From assembly GCA_034429215.1 (NCBI GenBank), contig DAOUGI010000125.1, forward strand, positions 1 to 64,000: a stretch of DNA of 64,000 nt, written 5' to 3'. Made by a program: the position numbers and the translations under genes. The number at the start of each line of letters is the position of its first letter. Within the stretch, counting starts at the first letter, position 1. The notes under the pieces were generated by a model. The model was not told the DNA's origin, did no database searches, and saw only the letters and a program-made list of their open reading frames with translations. Below, piece by piece: positions 58,668-64,000 of this stretch. The DNA comes from JAFGOG01 sp034429215. Its GTDB lineage: Bacteria > Chloroflexota > Anaerolineae > JAAYZQ01.

Positions 58668-59928
58668 CACTGAAGGCGAGGCGGGCCAGGGCAAGGTCGC
58701 CTACCGGCAGATCTTGGCCAATCGAAGCTTTCTGGCGCTGTGGGTGGGCCAGACGATTTCGTTCGTCGGGGATTATTTTTACTGGCTGGCCGTGCCGATC
58801 ATGGTCGAGCGGCTGACCGGGTCGGCGCTGATGGTGGGGTTGTCGGTCATCACGACGGCGCTGCCGATGCTGTTCCTGGGGCCGGTGGCCGGCGTTTTCA
58901 TCGACCGGATGGACCGGAAGCGGATGATGATCGGCGCCGACATACTGCGGGCGCTGCTGGTGCTGCCGTGCCTGCTGGTGCGGACGCCCGACCAGGTATG
59001 GATTTACTATGTAGTTGGGTTCCTGATGTCGTGCGTCAGCCGCTTTTTCTTTCCGGCGCAGAACGCGGTGCTGCCGCTGATCGTCAAGGGGAAGGGCGAC
59101 TTGCTGGCCGCCAACGGGCTGATGCAGATGGTCCAGACGATGGGGTTGATCGCCGGGCCGGCGTTGGCCGGGTTTACGATCGGCCTGTGGGGCGAGCAGA
59201 TAGCTTTTATCGCCGATTCGGCCAGTTTTCTGGCGTCGGCGGCGGCGATCGCGACGATGACCGTGCCGCGCACGACACAGGGCAATCAAGCCGCCAGTGA
59301 CATGCGGCACAGGGCCGAGGGTAAGCAGATGGCAGCGGTATGGGCCGAGATGCGGGAAGGGGTGGCCTACCTATTCGGCAACCGGACGATGGTGGGGATC
59401 CTGGTGTGCATGGCGGTGGTCCAACTGGGCCTGGGGGCGATCAATGTGCTGTGGGTGCCCTACTTGCAGCGCACCTTTGGCGTCGGGGCGGAGGGACTGG
59501 GCATCGTCGACATGGCGCAGGGAGCGGGCATGGTCGTTAGCGGGCTGGGGCTCGGCTTTATCGCTTCGCGGTTGAGCCGGCGATTGACAACCGGTTGGGC
59601 GCTGATCGCTATTGGGCTGTTCCTGGCCGGGATGGGAGTGGCACCGGGTTTTGGATGGGTGATAGGCTTGAGCTTTGCCGTCGGCCTGGCGCTGGTCCCG
59701 GGCCAATCGGCGCTGACGACGATGATGCAGCTGGCGGTGCCCGACCTGAAACGGGGCCGGGTGGGCAGCGCGATGAACGCGATGACGATGGCGGCCGGGC
59801 TGTTGTCGATGGGGGTCGCGTCGGTCTTTAGCGAGGCGGTGGGGCTGCGGACGATGTATGCTATCGCCGGGCTGATCACGCTGAGCGCCGGGGTGGTGGG
59901 GTTGAGGGTGTTGAAAGAACCAGAATAG
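58660..59928 (+). CDS. MFS transporter 2
   Basis: The 422-residue protein starts at ATG 58660, overlapping the GNAT stop. It has 12 likely membrane segments and the MFS loop FIDRMDRKRMMIG. A middle loop (about residues 200-230) is charged. It belongs to the same MFS_3-like group as the genes at 56147 and 61126. Being directly coupled to an acetyltransferase suggests that an acetylated compound might be exported or drug inactivation paired with efflux; this is inferred from position. Confidence 0.9.
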   Translation: MNSTEGEAGQGKVAYRQILANRSFLALWVGQTISFVGDYFYWLAVPIMVERLTGSALMVGLSVITTALPMLFLGPVAGVFIDRMDRKRMMIGADILRALLVLPCLLVRTPDQVWIYYVVGFLMSCVSRFFFPAQNAVLPLIVKGKGDLLAANGLMQMVQTMGLIAGPALAGFTIGLWGEQIAFIADSASFLASAAAIATMTVPRTTQGNQAASDMRHRAEGKQMAAVWAEMREGVAYLFGNRTMVGILVCMAVVQLGLGAINVLWVPYLQRTFGVGAEGLGIVDMAQGAGMVVSGLGLGFIASRLSRRLTTGWALIAIGLFLAGMGVAPGFGWVIGLSFAVGLALVPGQSALTTMMQLAVPDLKRGRVGSAMNAMTMAAGLLSMGVASVFSEAVGLRTMYAIAGLITLSAGVVGLRVLKEPE

Positions 59929-59990
59929 GGATTTTGGCCGCCAGAAACAGGCGGCACAAGGATTGTGCAGGAAGATGAGGAGAGGGAGTG

Positions 59991-60647
59991 ATGGGAGAGG
60001 AACAGCTCGAGATCCTGAAGATGCTGGAAGAGGGGCAGATCGGGGCAGAGGAGGCGGCGGCGCTGTTGGCGGCGCTCCGGCCTGAGGGGGAGGAGAGATC
60101 CTTCGCTGCGCTCAGGATGACAGATGACGAGGGCGAGGAGCAGGACGGCGTTACGGCCGGCCTGGAGAGGGCTGAGGCCGTGGTTGGGGAGGCTGCCCCG
60201 GCGCCTGAGTGGGAAGGGCCGCCGGCGCAATGGTCCAGGTTCTGGATCTACCCGGCGCTGGTCGGCGGAGGGCTGCTGCTCCTAGGGGCGGTGGTGCTGG
60301 GGGTGTTGTATGCGGCCAGCGCCAGGCCCGGCTGGCGGGTGTGCGGTTGGCTGCCGATGATCCTAGGCCTGCTGGTGGCGATCCTGGCCTGGTGGAGCCG
60401 GACGGCGCGATGGCTGCACCTGAGGGTGAAGGAGAAAGGCGAACGGAAGATAGCGTTTAGCTTTCCGCTGCCGCTGACGCTGACGGCGTGGGTGATCCGG
60501 ATCATCCGGCCGTATGTGCCACAGCTCAAGGAGACGGGGGTCGACGAGATGATCCTCGCGCTGCGGGATACGAAGCAGGAAGAGCCGTTCTACATGGATG
60601 TGCAGGATGATGAGGACGGCGAGCACGTTCAGATCTATATAGGGTGA
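59991..60647 (+). CDS. SHOCT-like N-terminal, two-helix membrane protein with repeat insert
   Basis: The 218-residue protein starts at ATG 59991 (GGAGAGGGAGTG upstream). Residues 4-32 are the SHOCT-like motif EQLEILKMLEEGQIGAEEAA then LLAAL. Residues 35-48 (RSFAALRMTDDEG) derive from a known dispersed repeat. A Glu-rich stretch, two membrane helices (residues 85-145) and a C-terminal part with VKEKGERKIAFSFPLPLTLT follow. It may be a membrane adaptor; the same SHOCT-like start occurs in the next gene. Confidence 0.8.
   Translation: MGEEQLEILKMLEEGQIGAEEAAALLAALRPEGEERSFAALRMTDDEGEEQDGVTAGLERAEAVVGEAAPAPEWEGPPAQWSRFWIYPALVGGGLLLLGAVVLGVLYAASARPGWRVCGWLPMILGLLVAILAWWSRTARWLHLRVKEKGERKIAFSFPLPLTLTAWVIRIIRPYVPQLKETGVDEMILALRDTKQEEPFYMDVQDDEDGEHVQIYIG
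60095..60122 (+). repeat. Dispersed palindromic repeat (FAALRMT/HPERSEGS type) in coding frame
   Basis: The stretch beginning GAGATCCTTCGCTGCGCTCA and ending GGATGACA is an imperfect palindrome known as a dispersed element in many environmental bacterial genomes. Here it is translated in frame as RSFAALRMT inside the SHOCT-like protein. Confidence 0.75.
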
Positions 60648-60691
60648 ACTTTTACCAGGTTTGCTACGCAAGCTTGAGGGTAAGAGGATAG

Positions 60692-60718
60692 TTGCAGGTT
60701 TGACGGGCAAACCTGCAA
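60692..60718 (+). other. Intergenic RNA hairpin
   Basis: TTGCAGGTTTG (60692-60702) pairs perfectly with CAAACCTGCAA (60708-60718) around ACGGG. No T-run follows, so it is more likely an RNA stability or processing element between the two SHOCT-like genes. Confidence 0.6.
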
Positions 60719-60752
60719 GAGGAAAAGCCAAAAGACCTTAAAGGAGGGAGAC

Positions 60753-61136
60753 ATGGCAACAACGGAAGAGAGGATGCAGATCCTCAAGATGGTGGCAGAG
60801 AAAAAGATCACGGCAGAGGAAGGGGCCAAGCTGCTGTCGGCCCTGGAGCCGGACAAGAAGAGGGAACCGGCGGTGGTGATGGTCGGCGGGCCGAGCTCGC
60901 CGCGCTGGTTCCGGGTGCGGGTCACCGACATGGAGACGGGCAAGACGAAGGTCAACGTCAACCTGCCGATGAGCCTGGTCAACGTGGGGATGAAGATGGG
61001 CGCCCGGTTTGCGCCAGAGATCGAGGGGATGGACATGACCCAGGTCTTTGAGCAGATCCAGGAAGGCGCGCAGGGCAAGCTGATCGACGTGGAGGATATG
61101 GAGGACGGTGAACGAGTAGAGATCTATGTCGAGTAG
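60753..61136 (+). CDS. Small SHOCT-like protein
   Basis: The 127-residue protein starts at ATG 60753 with AAGGAGGGAGAC just upstream. Residues 5-33 are the SHOCT-like motif (EERMQILKMVAEKKITAEEG, then AKLLSALEP), followed by a beta-rich domain (SPRWFRVRVTDMETGKTKVN) and an acidic end (VEDMEDGERVEIYVE). The end resembles the last residues of the 59991 protein (VQDDEDGEHVQIYIG), so the two are related. The stop lies inside the following MFS gene start (overlap of 11 bases). Confidence 0.83.
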   Translation: MATTEERMQILKMVAEKKITAEEGAKLLSALEPDKKREPAVVMVGGPSSPRWFRVRVTDMETGKTKVNVNLPMSLVNVGMKMGARFAPEIEGMDMTQVFEQIQEGAQGKLIDVEDMEDGERVEIYVE

Positions 61137-62463
61137 ACCTCGACCCACCGGGATGGTGGCCTTTACCGTCGTCTGGCTTGGTCAGGCCATCTCGCTGCTC
61201 GGCACCGGCATGAGCCAGTTTGGCCTGACCATTTGGGCCTACGAGGTGACCGGGAAGGCAACTGCCCTGGCCCTCGTAGGCTTTTTTGGCATCGCGCCCC
61301 TGGTGGCGCTGAGCCCGATCGCCGGGGCGATCGTCGATCGCTCGAACCGCAAGCTGATGATGATGATCAGCGACCTGGCGGCCGGGGTGACGACGATCGC
61401 CGTGCTGGTGCTGTACGCCACCGGCCAGCTTCAGATCTGGCACCTGTACATCACCTCGTTCATCACAGGCACCTTCCAGACCTTTCAGTGGCCGGCCTAC
61501 TCGGCGGCGATCACGCTGATGCTGCGCAAGGAGCAGTATGGGCGAGCCAACGGGATGATCGAGCTGGCCGGGGCCTCGTCGGGCATCTTTGCGCCGCTGC
61601 TGGCCGGGGCGCTGCTGGGGGTGATCGGCCTCAGCGGCATCCTGACCATCGACATTGTGACTTTTGTGGCGGCGGTGGGGGCGTTGTTGTTTGTGCACGT
61701 GCCCCAGCCGACCAGGAGCGAGGCCGGGCAGAAGGCGCAGGGGAGCATCTGGAAAGAGTCGGTGTACGGCTTTCGGCACATCTTTGCCCGGCCCAGCCTG
61801 TTGGGGCTGCAGATCGTCTTTTTGCTGGGCAACCTGTTCTCCACGGTGGGCTATACGGTGATGGCGCCGATGATCCTGGCCCGCACCGGAAACAATGCGG
61901 TGATCTTTGGCGCTGCTCAGACGGCGGGGGCCGTCGGCGGGGTGGTCGGGGGCGTGATAATGAGCGCCTGGGGCGGTTTCAAGAACCGGGTGCACGGGGT
62001 GCTGAGCGGCTGGGGGCTGACCAGCTTGCTGGGGCAGGCGCTGATGGGGCTGGGGCGCGCCCTGCCGGTGTGGGCTGCGGCCAACTTTTTGGGAGCCTTT
62101 TTTGGGCCGATCATCAACGGCTCGAACCAGGCGATCTGGATGGCCAAGGTGGAACCGGACGTGCAGGGACGGGTGTTTGCCACCCGGCGGCTGATCGCCT
62201 GGCTGGTGTCGCCGATCGCCACGTTGGTTGCCGGGCCGCTGGCCGACTATGTGTTTGAGCCGGCGATGCGGGAAGGAGGCGGGCTGACCGGCACGTTTGG
62301 CTGGCTGGTGGGCACCGGGCCGGGCGCGGGGATGAGCCTGATGATCCTGTTTACCGGATTGGCGGCGGCGGCGGTCGGGTTTGGGGCGTACGGGGTGCGA
62401 GCGGTGCGCGAGGCGGAGCGCCTGTTGCCGGATCATGACGCGCAGGTGGCGGCAGATTTATAA
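61126..62463 (+). CDS. MFS transporter 3
   Basis: The 445-residue protein starts at ATG 61126, overlapping the SHOCT-like gene by 11 bases. It has 12 likely membrane segments, the loop IVDRSNRKLMMMISD, and ends VREAERLLPDHDAQVAADL. It is another MFS_3-like exporter in the island. It is the last plus-strand gene before two strong hairpins and the convergent FabH gene. Confidence 0.9.
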   Translation: MSSRPRPTGMVAFTVVWLGQAISLLGTGMSQFGLTIWAYEVTGKATALALVGFFGIAPLVALSPIAGAIVDRSNRKLMMMISDLAAGVTTIAVLVLYATGQLQIWHLYITSFITGTFQTFQWPAYSAAITLMLRKEQYGRANGMIELAGASSGIFAPLLAGALLGVIGLSGILTIDIVTFVAAVGALLFVHVPQPTRSEAGQKAQGSIWKESVYGFRHIFARPSLLGLQIVFLLGNLFSTVGYTVMAPMILARTGNNAVIFGAAQTAGAVGGVVGGVIMSAWGGFKNRVHGVLSGWGLTSLLGQALMGLGRALPVWAAANFLGAFFGPIINGSNQAIWMAKVEPDVQGRVFATRRLIAWLVSPIATLVAGPLADYVFEPAMREGGGLTGTFGWLVGTGPGAGMSLMILFTGLAAAAVGFGAYGVRAVREAERLLPDHDAQVAADL

Positions 62464-62506
62464 ACCAAGTACACAAAGGCAACAAAGGATGGGGTGAGGG
62501 GTGGGA

Positions 62507-62543
62507 GTTCGGGCCTGGCTCGGGGGCGTAGCCAGGCCCGAAC
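62507..62543. terminator. Hairpin downstream of the MFS/SHOCT island
   Basis: A perfect 14-bp stem (62507-62520 with 62530-62543) with a nine-base loop. No clear T-run, but it lies between convergent genes 44 bases after the MFS stop. Confidence 0.6.
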
Positions 62544-62568
62544 CATGCCAGCCCCGAGCCATAAACGG

Positions 62569-62598
62569 AGGCCCTCTCCTGCGGGGAGGAGAGGGCCT
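62569..62598. terminator. Second hairpin between convergent genes
   Basis: AGGCCCTCTCCT (62569-62580) pairs with AGGAGAGGGCCT (62587-62598); six-base loop. It follows the first hairpin by 25 bases and precedes the FabH stop at 62632. Confidence 0.55.
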
Positions 62599-62631
62599 GT
62601 AGCATGGCTGGCGGGCGAGCGCCAGGTTGTG

Positions 62632-63804
62632 CTAGTGTTTCTTGCTGCGCCGCTTTCTGTAGCCGGAATAGAAGGTGTAGAGCGGCAGCAGGAGGGTTTC
62701 CGCCTTGGAGGAAAGGTTAACGCGGGCCTTCCACAGGGCAGTGCCGGCCATCTCCACCGGGCGGGCCAGCCGCTCGCGGATGGGCCAGTCGAGGACGGGG
62801 ATGGCAGCCGCCACCTGCGGCTCCCAATGGACGACGGCGGAAGCCCAGGTCAGTCCGGCGCCAAAACTGACAAGGACGAGATGATCCCCCGGCCGGACCC
62901 GGCCTTCTTCGATGGAATCGACTAATCCCAAGGGGACAGAGGCGGCCGAGGTGTTGCCATAACGGTCGATGTTGACCACCATTTTGTCTTGGGGCAGCTT
63001 GAGACGGCGGCGGGCCACCTCGATGATCCGGTCGTTGGCTTGGTGGGGAATGACCAGGGCGATGTCGTCGGGGGTCAGGCCGGCCTGGCTGACGGTCCTG
63101 ACGACCGAGTCGGCAAAAACGCGGGTGGCAAATTTGAAGACCTTTTGGCCGTCCATGCGGAAGTAATGGAGCTTCTGGTCGATCACTTCGTGGCTGGGCG
63201 GGTGGGCCCCGGCGCAGCCGGGGAAGATGACAGCGTCATAGTCGGAGCCGTCGGAGCCCAGCTCGAAGGACAGGACGCCGGTGGGTTGGTCGCTGGCTTC
63301 GAGGACCACGGCGCCCGATCCATCGCCAAAGAGGATGCAGGTGTTGCGGTCGGTCCAATCGACGCCGATCGACATGTGCTCGGTGCCGATGACCAGGGCG
63401 TTGCGGTAGGCGCCGGTCTGGATGAACTGGGTGGCGGTGACCAGGGCGTAGACCCAGCCGGTGCAGCCGGCGACGAGGTTAAAGGCGGCAGCTTTGTTGG
63501 CGCCGAGCTTGTCCTGGATCATGCTGGCCGGGAATGGGACAAAGTAATCGGGGGTGGAGGTGGCGAGGATGATCAGCTCCAGCTCGGATGGCGGGAGGTG
63601 TGCCTGGGCCAGGGCCCGCCGGGCGGAGGCCACCGACATGGTGCTGCAGGTTTCGCCGGGCGCAGCGATGTGACGCTCGCGGATACCTGTGCGGGTGCGG
63701 ATCCACTCGTCGGTGGTGTCGACCATCTTTTCCAGGTCAAAGTTGGTCAGGACGCGGTCGGGGACGTATTTGCCCCAACCGGTGATGCGTGCGTATTTTG
63801 ACAT
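62632..63804 (-). CDS. fabH: 3-oxoacyl-ACP synthase III-like enzyme (KAS III, FabH family)
   Basis: The start is ATG 63804 (MSKYARITGWGKYVP) with GGGAGG and AGGGGG upstream. The catalytic triad is visible: Cys in NLVAGCTGWVYAL, His in IPHQANDRIIE and Asn in GNTSAASVPLG. Typical KAS III ends soon after this, but here about 75 further residues (PVLDWPIRERLARPVEMAGT to the end) form a basic C-terminal extension. It may start fatty-acid or another ketide chain. No other fab genes are adjacent. Confidence 0.92.
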   Translation of the reverse strand: MSKYARITGWGKYVPDRVLTNFDLEKMVDTTDEWIRTRTGIRERHIAAPGETCSTMSVASARRALAQAHLPPSELELIILATSTPDYFVPFPASMIQDKLGANKAAAFNLVAGCTGWVYALVTATQFIQTGAYRNALVIGTEHMSIGVDWTDRNTCILFGDGSGAVVLEASDQPTGVLSFELGSDGSDYDAVIFPGCAGAHPPSHEVIDQKLHYFRMDGQKVFKFATRVFADSVVRTVSQAGLTPDDIALVIPHQANDRIIEVARRRLKLPQDKMVVNIDRYGNTSAASVPLGLVDSIEEGRVRPGDHLVLVSFGAGLTWASAVVHWEPQVAAAIPVLDWPIRERLARPVEMAGTALWKARVNLSSKAETLLLPLYTFYSGYRKRRSKKH

Positions 63805-63849
63805 ATCCCCCTGCCTCCCTGCGGTCGGCACTTGACAGCGGTCACCCTA

Positions 63850-63910
63850 CCCTCTCCCCCAGGGGGAGAGGGTGTTGACCTTACCCTAGCCTCTCCCCAG
63901 GGGGGAGAGG
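63850..63910. repeat. Two tandem-like palindromic repeats (CCCTCTCCCC type)
   Basis: CCCTCTCCCCC-A-GGGGGAGAGGG at 63850-63872 and CCTCTCCCC-A-GGGGGGAGAGG at 63890-63910 are near-copies about 40 bases apart, lying between fabH and the partial membrane gene. A related sequence occurs inside the GNAT gene at 57841. Confidence 0.8.
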
Positions 63911-63999
63911 GGACTAGTTTGCGCACGGCCGTGGCGGGAGCGGATGACCAGGGCGATGATGACGCCGGCAACGGAGGCCAGCGAACCGACGCCCGCGGC
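63886..63999 (-). CDS. C-terminal end of a membrane protein (start outside window)
   Basis: The frame is open from the window edge to TAG at 63888-63886 and encodes about 37 residues, ending with a hydrophobic segment (AAGVGSLASVAGVIIALVI) followed by RSRHGRAQTSPLSPLGRG. The last ten residues are encoded by the palindromic repeat, so the repeat supplies the stop codon. Too short to assign. Confidence 0.4.
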   Translation of the reverse strand, partial: AAGVGSLASVAGVIIALVIRSRHGRAQTSPLSPLGRG

Positions 64000-64000
64000 G

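Noticed and set aside
63747..63971. 74-residue minus-strand frame across the repeats
   Set aside because: It is mostly repeat-derived (PSPPWGEAR, SPPGGEGRV), overlaps the FabH start and has no ribosome-binding site.
1..64000. CRISPR array, rRNA, prophage, insertion sequence with transposase, or replication origin
   Set aside because: No direct-repeat array, rRNA-like sequence, transposase/integrase protein or dnaA-type cluster was seen.

Overview
The window is a GC-rich, densely coded bacterial chromosome segment. It most resembles an anaerobic or facultative member of the Chloroflexota (Anaerolineae-like). I infer this from the Hdr/NuoEF/Etf redox operon, secreted proteins with Pro/Thr-rich linkers, DUF2089/SHOCT-like gene sets, TIGR03960 and TIGR03936 radical SAM proteins beside rplU-rpmA, and many housekeeping-type promoters with a GTGGTATAAT-like -10. 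The assignment rests on protein content only; there is no rRNA here.

Layout. 1-10.9 kb: a plus-strand redox operon. It carries the end of an F420-hydrogenase/formate-dehydrogenase beta-like Fe-S protein, an HdrA N-terminal half, NuoE-like and NuoF-like subunits, a NuoG-like [2Fe-2S] domain fused to the HdrA C-terminal half, a RelE/ParE-type toxin-antitoxin pair, an HdrC-HdrB fusion, a full-length HdrA, a TPR membrane protein and EtfB-EtfA, closed by a strong bidirectional terminator. Together these suggest flavin-based electron bifurcation or confurcation linking NADH, a low-potential Fe-S carrier, a dithiol/disulfide-type HdrB site and an Etf-dependent acyl-CoA dehydrogenase encoded elsewhere. 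10.9-24 kb: mostly minus-strand housekeeping and regulatory genes (HIT, histidine phosphatase, GH51 arabinofuranosidase, NfeD, thymidine kinase, L31, L27, L21, radical SAM pair, PDZ sensor kinase and NarL-type regulator). 24-29 kb: three secreted surface proteins, two of them paralogues flanking a CHAP-domain protein.

30-38 kb: an ABC-F ATPase behind a perfect consensus promoter, an 18-codon leader peptide and an intrinsic terminator; a metallopeptidase lipoprotein; a selenium cluster (yedF, DUF3343, selD) in which selD has an in-frame UGA at the catalytic position; and a four-tRNA operon (Phe, Gly, Cys, Leu) whose tRNA-Leu(UAA) is interrupted by a group I intron encoding an HNH endonuclease. 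38-50 kb: accessory genes (kinase-like P-loop protein, hydrolases, several GNATs, PHP-domain hydrolase, lpdA with a BioB-like radical SAM enzyme, an SRA-HNH modification-dependent nuclease candidate and a mutL remnant). 50-54 kb: a second ABC-F protein and a CoaE-GNAT fusion.

53.8-62.5 kb: an AT-rich promoter with an operator-like palindrome starts a co-directional island: small protein, DUF2089 regulator, DUF4097-like/SHOCT-like protein, MFS, GNAT, MFS, two more SHOCT-like proteins and a third MFS. Two families of dispersed repeats sit inside or beside coding regions here. The window ends with a KAS III (FabH-like) gene and the last codons of a membrane protein.
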